A program made the position numbers and the translations under genes. DNA of 64,000 nt. It comes from CBDBJR01 sp965206445 (GTDB lineage Bacteria > Pseudomonadota > Gammaproteobacteria > Arenicellales > Poriferihabitantaceae). The notes below the pieces were generated by a model. It ran no database searches, was not told the origin of the DNA, and worked only from the letters and a program-made list of their open reading frames with translations. The DNA lies in the NCBI GenBank assembly GCA_965206445.1, contig CBDBJR010000002.1, forward strand, positions 2,232,001 through 2,296,000. Direction: 5' to 3'. This document shows, piece by piece, positions 1 to 7,741 of this stretch (the stretch's first letter is position 1; the number at the start of each line of letters is the position of its first letter).

Positions 1-634
1 TATTACGCCGCAATATGTTGCCGACCTGATTGCCTGGGGCGCCATCGGCGCGCGTACGACCGAAAGCCAGGTGCACCGCGAGCTGACGTCGGGGCTGTCC
101 TGCCCGATGGGCCTGAAAAACGGCACCAACGGCAACCTCGATATCGCCGTAGACGGCGTCCGGGCGGCGGCCAGGCCGCATCATTTTCTGTCGCTGACCC
201 GCAGCGGCCATTCCGCTATCTATACGACAACCGGCAACCCCTACTGCCACGTTATCCTGCGCGGCGGCAAACAGCCAAACTATACGGCCGCCGACGTTGA
301 CCTGATGTGTGAAAAACTGACGGCGGTCGGGCTGCCGCCGCAGGTGATGATTGATTTCAGCCACGCCAACAGCGGCAAGATCGCGGACAACCAGATCGAC
401 GTTGCCGCCGACGTCGCCGCACAGATTGCCGGCGGCGACACCCGCATCAACGGCGTGATGCTCGAAAGCCATCTGGTTGCCGGCCGCCAGAATGTGGTTG
501 ACGGCGTCGCCGCCACTTACGGGCAAAGCATTACCGACGCCTGCATCAATACGCGGCAAACCGAATCGATTCTCACGCAGCTGGCCGCTGCGGTGCAGCG
601 TCGGCGCGAACACAGTCGGGTAAAAACAGCATGA
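1..634 (+). CDS. aroG: 3-deoxy-7-phosphoheptulonate synthase (DAHP synthase, class I), 5' end outside window
   Basis: First enzyme of the shikimate pathway: condenses phosphoenolpyruvate with erythrose 4-phosphate. The reading frame is open from base 2, so the N-terminal part lies upstream of the window. Visible class I AroF/G/H signatures are WGAIGARTTESQVHRE just after the edge, KNGTNGN, DFSHANSGK, the metal/substrate region MLESHL and the C-terminal YGQSITDAC. A GTG at 71 is inside the protein and is not the start. The stop overlaps the next start as ATGA (631-634), so translation is probably coupled to sat. Which feedback type (Phe, Tyr or Trp) it is cannot be told from this fragment, so aroG is only a family-level symbol. 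Confidence 0.93.
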   Translation, partial: ITPQYVADLIAWGAIGARTTESQVHRELTSGLSCPMGLKNGTNGNLDIAVDGVRAAARPHHFLSLTRSGHSAIYTTTGNPYCHVILRGGKQPNYTAADVDLMCEKLTAVGLPPQVMIDFSHANSGKIADNQIDVAADVAAQIAGGDTRINGVMLESHLVAGRQNVVDGVAATYGQSITDACINTRQTESILTQLAAAVQRRREHSRVKTA

Positions 635-1830
635 TCAGCCCGCACGGGTCAGACACGCTGCGGCCGCTGTACGTCGATGACGCGCAGCAGCGCCGACGCC
701 TGATCGAGCAGGCGCAGAACCTGCCGTCGCTGCTGCTGAATTCCGCCTCGGCCGCCAATGCAGTGATGCTGGGGGCCGGCTATTTCAGCCCGCTTGGCGG
801 CTACATGGACAAAGCCGACGCCATGTCGGTGGCCGGGCAAATGCACACCCGAGCGGGGCTGTTCTGGCCGCTTCCGATTTTATGCCTGACCGATCAGGCG
901 GTATCGATTCCGGCCGGCCAATCGATCGCATTGCGCGACCCGAATGTCGCCGGGCAGCCGGTACTGGCGGTCCTGGAGCTGACCGCGGTTGACACGCTGA
1001 GCACGCATGAGCAGCAGTATCTCTGCGCACAAGTCTTCGGTACCACCGATGCGCAGCACCCCGGTGTGGCGGCGTTTCTGGCGCAGGGCAATACCCTGTT
1101 GAGCGGCCCGATTCAGGTGCTCAACTACAGCTATTTTGCCGCCGACTTTGCGGACACGTTCCGCACCGCGGGACAAATCCGACAGGCGATCGCAGACCAC
1201 GGCTGGGAGCGGGTGGTCGCCTTTCAAACCCGCAACCCGATGCATCTGGCGCATGAAGAATTGTGCCGCATTGCGATGCACCGCACCGGCGCCGACGGCT
1301 GTGTAATCCACATGCTGCTGGGCAAGCTGAAGCCGGACGATATTCCCGCGCAGGTGCGCGATGCCGCGATTCGCACCATGGTCGAGCTCTACTTCCCGCC
1401 CAATACCGTGCTGGTCAGCGGCTACGGCTTTGACATGCTCTACGCCGGGCCGCGAGAAGCGGTGCTGCACGCGGTATTCAGGCAAAACATGGGCGCCACC
1501 GACTTTATCATCGGCCGCGACCACGCCGGGGTCGGCGACTACTATGGGGCATTCGACGCACAGACGATCTTCGATACGCAGGTACCGCAGGGGGCGCTGA
1601 AAATCAACATCTTCCGCGCCGACCATACGGCGTATTCGAACAAATTGCAGGCGGTCGTCATGATGCGCGAGGCCCCCGACCACCAACCGGAGGATTTCAG
1701 CCTGCTTTCCGGCACCCGAATGCGGGCCATGCTGCGCCGCGGCATTATGCCGCCGGCCGAGTTCTCGCGCCCCGAAGTGGCGCAGATTCTAATGGCGTAC
1801 TACCAATCACTGGCGCAGGAAAATGCCTGA
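631..1830 (+). CDS. sat: Sulfate adenylyltransferase (ATP sulfurylase, Sat type)
   Basis: Interconverts ATP + sulfate and APS + PPi. The 399-residue protein is the single-chain Sat type, not the CysD/CysN heterodimer used by enteric bacteria for assimilation. Signatures seen: QTRNPMHLAHEE near residue 197 (nucleotide-binding QxRNPxHxxHE), HMLLGKLKPDDIP, GRDHAGVGDYYGAFDA near 294, and SGTRMRAML followed by PPAEFSRPEVAQILM near the end. No APS kinase domain is fused. It overlaps the DAHP synthase stop by ATGA and trxB by 8 bases. In sulfur oxidisers Sat runs in reverse to make ATP from APS; no aprAB lies in the window, so direction of use is inference. Confidence 0.95.
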   Translation: MISPHGSDTLRPLYVDDAQQRRRLIEQAQNLPSLLLNSASAANAVMLGAGYFSPLGGYMDKADAMSVAGQMHTRAGLFWPLPILCLTDQAVSIPAGQSIALRDPNVAGQPVLAVLELTAVDTLSTHEQQYLCAQVFGTTDAQHPGVAAFLAQGNTLLSGPIQVLNYSYFAADFADTFRTAGQIRQAIADHGWERVVAFQTRNPMHLAHEELCRIAMHRTGADGCVIHMLLGKLKPDDIPAQVRDAAIRTMVELYFPPNTVLVSGYGFDMLYAGPREAVLHAVFRQNMGATDFIIGRDHAGVGDYYGAFDAQTIFDTQVPQGALKINIFRADHTAYSNKLQAVVMMREAPDHQPEDFSLLSGTRMRAMLRRGIMPPAEFSRPEVAQILMAYYQSLAQENA

Positions 1831-2782
1831 AACCCGGCACTGCAAACTGCTGATTCTGGGCTCCGGCCCGGCGGGCTATACGGCCGCAATTTATGCCGCG
1901 CGCGCCAATTTGGCGCCGGTCGTGATTACCGGCCTGGAACAGGGCGGCCAACTGACCACCACCACCGACGTCGACAACTGGCCCGGCGACGCCGAAGGCG
2001 TGCAGGGGCCGGAGTTGATGCAGCGCATGCTGCGGCATGCCGAGCGGTTTGCAACCGAGGTCATTTTCGACCATATCCACACCGCAGAACTGGCGCAGCG
2101 GCCATTCAGACTCACCGGCGACCAGGGCATATACACCTGCGATGCGCTGATTATTGCGACCGGCGCCGCCGCCAAATACCTCGGCCTGCCCTCGGAGCAG
2201 GCGTTCAAAGGCCGGGGGGTGTCCGCCTGCGCCACGTGTGACGGCTTCTTCTATCGCAATCAGGCGGTGGGCGTGATTGGCGGCGGCAACACCGCGGTCG
2301 AAGAGGCGCTCTACCTCTCCAATCTGGCGTCGCATGTGACTCTGGTGCATCGACGGGATACGCTGCGTGCCGAAGCGATTTTAGTCGATCGCCTGATGGC
2401 AAAAACCGTCGAACAGGACGGCAATATCGATATCGAATGGAACAGCGTCCTGGAAGAGGTGCTCGGCGACGACGCCGGCGTTACCGGGATGCGGATAAAA
2501 AACCGCCAACACAATGCCACCAAAACCTGCCAACTGCCCGGCCTGTTCATTGCCATCGGTCACACGCCCAACACGCAGCTGTTTGCCGGTCAATTGGCGA
2601 TGCAGGGCGACTATCTGGTGACCCAGGGCGGCCAGCACGGCGATGCAACCATGACCAGTATCGAGGGCGTGTTTGCCGCCGGCGATGTGATCGACCATAT
2701 CTACCGCCAGGCCGTCACCTCGGCCGGCACCGGCTGCATGGCGGCGCTGGATGCGGACCGCTATCTGAAAACGCGGGCCTGA
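1823..2782 (+). CDS. trxB: Thioredoxin-disulfide reductase
   Basis: NADPH-dependent FAD flavoenzyme that reduces thioredoxin. The 319-residue length is normal. Motifs: GSGPAGYTAAIYAAR near residue 12 (FAD), redox-active CATC at about 136-139, GGGNTAVEEALYL near 153 (NADPH), and AAGDVIDHIYRQAVTSAGTG near the C-terminus (FAD). The ATG overlaps the end of sat by 8 bases, implying one transcript. Thioredoxin supplies electrons to APS/PAPS reductases, which fits the neighbourhood, but the enzyme is general housekeeping. Confidence 0.96.
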   Translation: MPETRHCKLLILGSGPAGYTAAIYAARANLAPVVITGLEQGGQLTTTTDVDNWPGDAEGVQGPELMQRMLRHAERFATEVIFDHIHTAELAQRPFRLTGDQGIYTCDALIIATGAAAKYLGLPSEQAFKGRGVSACATCDGFFYRNQAVGVIGGGNTAVEEALYLSNLASHVTLVHRRDTLRAEAILVDRLMAKTVEQDGNIDIEWNSVLEEVLGDDAGVTGMRIKNRQHNATKTCQLPGLFIAIGHTPNTQLFAGQLAMQGDYLVTQGGQHGDATMTSIEGVFAAGDVIDHIYRQAVTSAGTGCMAALDADRYLKTRA

Positions 2783-2813
2783 GCCGAAAACGTCGCAGTC
2801 AAGCCGTCAGCAA

Positions 2814-3386
2814 ATGGCCAAAAAGCCCGTGCCGGACAGCGAGCCGAGTGATCTGTTTCGCCAGGCAATGCGCGATGTCAATCGCCAAGGCCGCCGCTAT
2901 CGGCAAGACAAAATCGACCCGCAGGCCGAAAAATCACCGGCCGCGGTGAAGCTCTGGTCCGCCGCCGATGCGGCCGATAGCCGGGCCGATCATCCCGCTG
3001 ATGCGCCCGCCAACCGTCGGGGGATGCCGGCCCAAACCGGCTCGGATACGGCGGTATTCACCCGCCCGGGAGTGCCCAGAAAACGCCAGCGCAAACTGCA
3101 CAGCGGCAAGCTGCCGGTTCAGGACCGCCTCGACCTGCACGGCCTGTACCGGCATCAGGCGGAGTCTGCCGTGGATGGTTTTCTACAGCACGCCATCGCG
3201 GCCCAATTGACCTGCGTTTTAATCATCCACGGCAAGGGCCTGCATTCCGGTGAGCCCGGCGGCGTGCTGAAACCACTGACGATCGACCGCCTGCAAGACT
3301 GCCCCGAGGTCATGGCTTTTTGCCCCGCAACCCCACAACACGGCGGCAACGGCGCGACCTGTGTACTGCTGAAACACCGCCGATAG
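2814..3386 (+). CDS. Smr-domain protein (SmrA/SmrB-like)
   Basis: 190-residue protein with a basic, low-complexity N-terminal half and a C-terminal Smr (small MutS-related) domain. Smr marks are LDLHG near residue 105, the alpha-beta core, HGKG near 138 and the closing GGNGATCVLLK. Smr proteins are nucleases or nucleic-acid binders; E. coli SmrB cleaves mRNA at collided ribosomes. Whether this one is SmrA- or SmrB-like is not clear. The ATG is 31 bases after trxB on the same strand; dinB converges from the right. Confidence 0.85.
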   Translation: MAKKPVPDSEPSDLFRQAMRDVNRQGRRYRQDKIDPQAEKSPAAVKLWSAADAADSRADHPADAPANRRGMPAQTGSDTAVFTRPGVPRKRQRKLHSGKLPVQDRLDLHGLYRHQAESAVDGFLQHAIAAQLTCVLIIHGKGLHSGEPGGVLKPLTIDRLQDCPEVMAFCPATPQHGGNGATCVLLKHRR

Positions 3387-3420
3387 CCCGGCCACGCCGG
3401 GCGCGCACCGACGTTGGTGC
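3385..3420 (+). terminator. Back-to-back hairpins between convergent genes
   Basis: A perfect 7-bp GC stem (3385-3391 with 3395-3401, 3-base loop) touches the smr stop codon and is followed at once by GCACC/GGTGC with a 6-base loop. There is no clear U-run, so this is a probable bidirectional terminator only because it sits between two converging genes. Confidence 0.4.
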
Positions 3421-3422
3421 AC

Positions 3423-4592
3423 TCAGCGACGGCGCAACGTCCTGCCGCGTCGAATGCTGTTTTTGCCGTATCGGCGGGTAATGCGATCGGACAGGGCGTC
3501 CAGCTGATGCACTTTTACCGCGGCGGCCGGTCCGGGCGGGTCGAACAATTCACCCTGCTGCGGTGGCGGGTTGTCAAAGTTGCTTACCCCGACGCCGATC
3601 AACCGCAGTGCAAACCGCCGCCGGGACAGGTTTTTCCGTATCAGTGTCTTGATGCTGGCCCAGATAATCGAGGTTGAACCGGTCGGCTGAACCAGGCTGC
3701 GCGCGCGTGTTATCGTAGTGAAATCGGCGAAACGCAGCTTGAGGGTGACGGTGCGCCCCCGCAGCTCCGCCGCCCGCAGCCGAAACCCCACCCCCTCTGC
3801 CAGCGACAGCGCAACCGCCTCGGCCTCGGCCAAAGTGTAAATGTCCTCGGCCAGCGTGGTCTCCTGGGAAATCGATTTGGCGGCACTATTCGGCACCACC
3901 CGGCGGGGGTCGATGCCGTGTATCAAATCCCACAAGCGTACGCCGTTTTGACCAAACTCGGCGAGCAGAAACGCGCTGGAGCGCGCACGCAAATCGCGCA
4001 CGGAATAAATCCCCCGGGCAGCCAGCCTGGCCTCGGCCGCCTTGCCCACACCCCATATTCTCGACACCGGCAGCGCATCCAAAAATGCCTGCACCTGCTC
4101 GGGCTCGATCACGGTAAAACCGTCCGGCTTGTCGTGGTCGCTGGCCAGCTTGGCCAGAAACTTGTTGGCGGCCACGCCCACCGAGGCCACCAGGCCAAGC
4201 TCAGCGCGGATGGCGTGTTTGATTTTTCGGCCAATTTCCTCCGCCGAGCCGTGCAGGCGCTCGCTGCCGGCGGGGTCGAGAAACGCTTCATCCAGCGACA
4301 ACGGCTCGACAATCGGGGTAAACCGATTGAAGATGGCGCGAATCTGCGCGGAGACAGCCGCGTATACTTCGCTGCGCAGCGGCAGAATAATCAACTGCGG
4401 ACAGCGTTTGATCGCCGCCGACATCGGCATCGCACTGCGCACGCCATATTGCCGCGCCGCATAGTTGGCCGCCGCCACCACGCCCCTGGCTTCGGGCCGA
4501 CCGCCAACCGCCAGCGGCTGCCCCTGAAGCTGCGGCTGTTCACGCTCTTCGACCGACGCATAAAACGCATCCATGTCAACATGCACAATCAT
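3423..4592 (-). CDS. dinB: DNA polymerase IV (Y-family translesion polymerase)
   Basis: Error-prone Y-family polymerase for lesion bypass. The 389-residue protein has the N-terminal HVDMDAFYASVEE with the first catalytic Asp, SLDEAFLD near residue 97 with the other catalytic acidic residues, and SVGVAANKFLAKLASDHDKP of the palm/thumb. QQGELF near residue 344 matches a beta-clamp binding box. I use ATG at 4592; a GTG two codons upstream (4598) is possible. It is divergent from ccmA and convergent with smr. I saw no clear LexA box in the short divergent spacer. Confidence 0.93.
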   Translation of the reverse strand: MIVHVDMDAFYASVEEREQPQLQGQPLAVGGRPEARGVVAAANYAARQYGVRSAMPMSAAIKRCPQLIILPLRSEVYAAVSAQIRAIFNRFTPIVEPLSLDEAFLDPAGSERLHGSAEEIGRKIKHAIRAELGLVASVGVAANKFLAKLASDHDKPDGFTVIEPEQVQAFLDALPVSRIWGVGKAAEARLAARGIYSVRDLRARSSAFLLAEFGQNGVRLWDLIHGIDPRRVVPNSAAKSISQETTLAEDIYTLAEAEAVALSLAEGVGFRLRAAELRGRTVTLKLRFADFTTITRARSLVQPTGSTSIIWASIKTLIRKNLSRRRFALRLIGVGVSNFDNPPPQQGELFDPPGPAAAVKVHQLDALSDRITRRYGKNSIRRGRTLRRR

Positions 4593-4710
4593 GCCCACAG
4601 CAGCAGTCCGGCGCCGCTCGCCGGCATCGTCGGCATCGCTCGGCTTGAGCGAATCAGTAGAAAATCATACACTTGTCGCCACCCGATGCGGTTCTGCCCT
4701 ATCCCAGACT

Positions 4711-5388
4711 GTGCACACCCAATCCGCCGTCCAACCCGCTTACCTGCTTGAAGGCCGGGCGCTCGAATGCGTCAAGGGCGATGAAATACTGTGGCATAAC
4801 GTCAATTTCCAGGTCAACTGCGGCCAGGCGCTGCAACTCATCGGTGCTAACGGTGCCGGCAAAACCTCCCTGCTGAAAATCATTGCCGGCCTCAATGTAC
4901 CAGAATCCGGCGAGCTTCGCTGGCAAGGGGCTTTGCTGCCGACGGTGATCGATGAATACCACAGCGTGCTGCGCTACATTGGCCACCAGCCTGGTTTCAG
5001 CCATGCGCTCACGGTGCTGCAAAACCTGCGCTTCCATGCCGCGTTGCTGGCGGCGCCGAATACAACCGATCTGATCGACGTACTCGACGGCATGGATTTG
5101 TCCGCTCAGGCGCATACGCCGTGCGCATTTCTGTCGCAGGGTCAAAAGCAGCGGCTGGCCCTGTGTCGGCTGCTGCTGGCAGAATCGCAGGTCTGGCTGC
5201 TGGATGAGCCGGCAAACGCACTGGATCGCAGCGCGACGATGCAACTGCAAAGCCACCTCGATCGGCATCTGAAAAACCGCGGCATCGTGGTCTTTACCAG
5301 CCATCAGCCGCTGCAGATCGAGGCCAATGCGCTGCTCACGCTGGATCTGGACCGCCGGCGGACCACGCCGCCGGCCGAGTGCGAATGA
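4711..5388 (+). CDS. ccmA: Cytochrome c maturation ABC transporter ATP-binding protein CcmA
   Basis: ATPase of the CcmABCD complex, which releases holo-CcmE loaded with heme. Walker A GANGAGKTS near residue 47, ABC signature LSQGQKQRLALCR, Walker B VWLLDEPANALD and the switch His in FTSHQP are all present. The open frame extends to 4573, but the first 46 residues would overlap dinB and match nothing. GTG at 4711 gives a 225-residue protein with the usual N-terminus, so I chose it. The stop overlaps ccmB as ATGA. First gene of ccmABCDEFGHI. Confidence 0.92.
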   Translation: MHTQSAVQPAYLLEGRALECVKGDEILWHNVNFQVNCGQALQLIGANGAGKTSLLKIIAGLNVPESGELRWQGALLPTVIDEYHSVLRYIGHQPGFSHALTVLQNLRFHAALLAAPNTTDLIDVLDGMDLSAQAHTPCAFLSQGQKQRLALCRLLLAESQVWLLDEPANALDRSATMQLQSHLDRHLKNRGIVVFTSHQPLQIEANALLTLDLDRRRTTPPAECE

Positions 5389-6056
5389 TCCGGCAATCGC
5401 TGCTGGCAATTGTGCGCCGCGACCTCACTGCGGCGCTACAGCATAAAGGGCAGTTGCTCCAGCCGCCGATGTTTTTCATCATGGTGAGCAGCCTGTTTCC
5501 ACTGGCTATCGGGCCGCAGCCGCGGCTGCTGGCGCAATTGTCGATCGGCGTGATTTGGGTATCGGCGCTGCTCGCCGCCCTGTTGAATATGCGGCGGATT
5601 TTCGCCCGCGACTTTGAAGACGGCAGCCTGGAACAGATGCTGCTGGCGCCGCAGCCGTTGAGTATCATCGTACTGGGCAAAGTCTTCGTCCACTGGCTGG
5701 TCGCCTGCCTGCCACTGATACTGCTGGCGCCGATTTTGGCACTGATGCTGAATTTGCCGCCGCAGGCACTACCGGCGCTGATGCTCAGCCTGCTGTCGGG
5801 CACGCCCTGCATCAGTGTGATCGGCGCTTTGGGGGCGGCGTTGACGGTCGGCGTGAAACAGAGCAGCCTGCTGCTGCCATTGATGGTGCTGCCCTTGTTT
5901 GTGCCGATTTTGATACTGGGCACGGCGGCGGTGATGGCCGCAGTGGACGGCTTCGGCTCGTCGGCGCAACTGCTGCTGACCGCCTATCTGCTGTTTGCCG
6001 CCGCGGTCGGCCCCTGGGCTATCGCCACCGGCCTGAAAATCAGCCTGTCCGAGTAG
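5385..6056 (+). CDS. ccmB: Heme exporter membrane subunit CcmB
   Basis: Integral membrane subunit of the CcmABCD complex in the inner membrane. The protein is 223 residues with about six hydrophobic segments. Family landmarks: SSLFPLAIGPQP near residue 34, ARDFEDGSLEQMLLAP near 67, and GTPCISVIGALGAALTVG in the middle. ATG at 5385 (ATGA overlap with ccmA) is preferred over the in-frame GTG at 5379. Confidence 0.95.
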   Translation: MIRQSLLAIVRRDLTAALQHKGQLLQPPMFFIMVSSLFPLAIGPQPRLLAQLSIGVIWVSALLAALLNMRRIFARDFEDGSLEQMLLAPQPLSIIVLGKVFVHWLVACLPLILLAPILALMLNLPPQALPALMLSLLSGTPCISVIGALGAALTVGVKQSSLLLPLMVLPLFVPILILGTAAVMAAVDGFGSSAQLLLTAYLLFAAAVGPWAIATGLKISLSE

Positions 6057-6249
6057 CCGGCCGGCCGCATGCGGGCGATCAAATTCGGTCATCGGCGCGA
6101 TTGCTTTTAAGGTAGAATACCGATTGATGAGCCAATGCGGTCGAGGGTTGATCTGCGCCGCGTGTTTTGGCCGCGTCGCTCTACCGTTTCGGATTCTTCC
6201 TGCCTGCTTGCATCTCATGGTATACAGCGTGCAACACACTACGGCCAAA

Positions 6250-7026
6250 ATGCCATTTTGGAGAAGTTTGCATCGGTTTGGTTCGCCGGCGTATTTTTAT
6301 CACTTCGCCGAACGCTGGGCGGGCCTTAATCGGCTGCTCGCTCTGGTTTTGTTGATTGCCGGGCTGTATCTGGGCCTGGTCGTCGCCCCACCGGACTATC
6401 AGATGGGCGACCATTATCGAATTATTTTTATCCATGTGCCGGCGGCATGGATGTCGCTGTTTGCGTATGTCGTGCTGGCATTTTCCGCCGGCTGCGGCTT
6501 GATATGGCGGATGAAAGTGGGCGCCGCGGCGGCGCGGGCGGCGGCGCATCTCGGCGCGCTGTTTACGTTCTGCACCCTGGTCACCGGCGCGCTGTGGGGC
6601 AAACCAACCTGGGGGACGTATTGGATCTGGGATGCACGGCTGACGTCGGAGCTGCTGCTGCTGTTCCTCTATATCGGCTATCTGGCATTGATTTCGGCTT
6701 TCAACGACCGCCGTACTGCCGCCAAAGCCGGCGCGCTGTGGGCGATTGTCGGCCTGGTGAATCTGCCGGTTATTCATTATTCGGTCGAGTGGTGGAATAC
6801 GCTGCATCAAGGCGCCACCATTGTCGGATTCAACCGCCCCAGTATAGATGTGCGCATGCTGATTCCGCTGCTGACGATGTTTGCCGCATTTAATTTTTAT
6901 TTTATCGCCGCTTTGCTGCACCGCACTCGGGTTGAATTGCTGAGCAGCGAGCGCCGCAGCCGCTGGGTCAGGCAGATAGTGCAGGCTCGGCTCGCTCCGG
7001 TTGATGCGCACCGGCAACGCCGATGA
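6250..7026 (+). CDS. ccmC: Heme-handling membrane protein CcmC
   Basis: Transfers heme to CcmE on the periplasmic side of the inner membrane. Six membrane segments are visible. The tryptophan-rich heme motif WGTYWIWDARLTSE is near residue 118, with flanking conserved His residues in IFIHVPAAWMS and IHYSVEWWNTLHQG. The open frame starts at 6124; ATG 6250 gives 258 residues and an N-terminus aligning with known CcmC (MPFWRSLHRF). No strong ribosome site marks this start, so ATG 6217 remains possible. About 190 bases separate it from ccmB. Confidence 0.93.
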   Translation: MPFWRSLHRFGSPAYFYHFAERWAGLNRLLALVLLIAGLYLGLVVAPPDYQMGDHYRIIFIHVPAAWMSLFAYVVLAFSAGCGLIWRMKVGAAAARAAAHLGALFTFCTLVTGALWGKPTWGTYWIWDARLTSELLLLFLYIGYLALISAFNDRRTAAKAGALWAIVGLVNLPVIHYSVEWWNTLHQGATIVGFNRPSIDVRMLIPLLTMFAAFNFYFIAALLHRTRVELLSSERRSRWVRQIVQARLAPVDAHRQRR

Positions 7027-7051
7027 CGACAAAAACAGACCGGGTTACAGC

Positions 7052-7216
7052 ATGTCCGAATTGATCCGCCTGGGCGATTACGGCTGGTTTGTCTGGGGCA
7101 GCTACGCGCTGGTGGCGACGGCGCTGCTGTGGGGCTATCTGGCCCCGATTCTGGCCGAGCGCCGGCTATTGACGCAGTTGCATCAACGCTATCGCGCCCG
7201 GCACACATCGGATTAA
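7052..7216 (+). CDS. ccmD: Heme exporter small subunit CcmD
   Basis: 54-residue protein with one N-terminal membrane helix (FVWGSYALVATALLWGYLAP) and a basic cytoplasmic tail, the standard CcmD build. It is the small subunit needed to release holo-CcmE from CcmABC. ATG 7052 is chosen because the preceding in-frame residues (from 7001) overlap ccmC and are not CcmD-like. Position between ccmC and ccmE supports the call. Confidence 0.88.
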   Translation: MSELIRLGDYGWFVWGSYALVATALLWGYLAPILAERRLLTQLHQRYRARHTSD

Positions 7217-7262
7217 ACCCCGAATTAAATCTCGAACTAAACCACCCAATCAAACCGCCGAT

Positions 7263-7730
7263 ATGACCCCAAAACAACGCCAGCGACTGATACTGACCGG
7301 GTTGCTGCTGGCCGGCGTCGGCGCCGCAGTGGGCTTGACGCTGACCGCTTTACGGCAAAACATCAATCTGTTTTACAGCCCCGCGCAAGTGGCGGCCGGG
7401 GAAGTGCCGGCCGGCAGCACCTTCCGGCTGGGCGGCATCGTGGTGGACGGCAGCGTGCACCCCCTGAACGATGATCTGGGCGTGGTATTTTCGGTAACCG
7501 ACACGGCCGCAACGGTCAGCATCCGCTACCGCGGCATTCTGCCGGATCTGTTCCGCGAGGGGCAGGGGATCGTTGCGCTGGGGCGGTGGCAAGACAACCG
7601 CTTTGTCGCCGAGCAGGTATTGGCCAAGCACGATGAGACCTATATGCCACCCGAAGTCAGCGCCGCACTGCAACAGGCCAGTCGGCGGCAGTACTCGAAT
7701 GCGGTGCGCCCGCAACCCGGCGCGCAGTAA
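7263..7730 (+). CDS. ccmE: Periplasmic heme chaperone CcmE
   Basis: Binds heme covalently and hands it to the CcmFGH ligase complex. 155 residues with an N-terminal membrane anchor (residues 9-30) and an OB-fold-like periplasmic domain. The heme-binding His lies in VLAKHDETYMPPEV, with the downstream Tyr also conserved. The 46-base spacer from ccmD holds short taa-rich near-repeats and no recognisable signal. Confidence 0.96.
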   Translation: MTPKQRQRLILTGLLLAGVGAAVGLTLTALRQNINLFYSPAQVAAGEVPAGSTFRLGGIVVDGSVHPLNDDLGVVFSVTDTAATVSIRYRGILPDLFREGQGIVALGRWQDNRFVAEQVLAKHDETYMPPEVSAALQQASRRQYSNAVRPQPGAQ

Positions 7731-7741
7731 CCGGCCGGCGC

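Noticed and set aside
880..1686. 268-codon antisense frame over sat
   Set aside because: Codon-bias shadow; sat itself has clear catalytic motifs.
3414..4751. Plus-strand frames over dinB (including a 277-codon one)
   Set aside because: Antisense to a gene with full Y-family polymerase motifs; no independent support.
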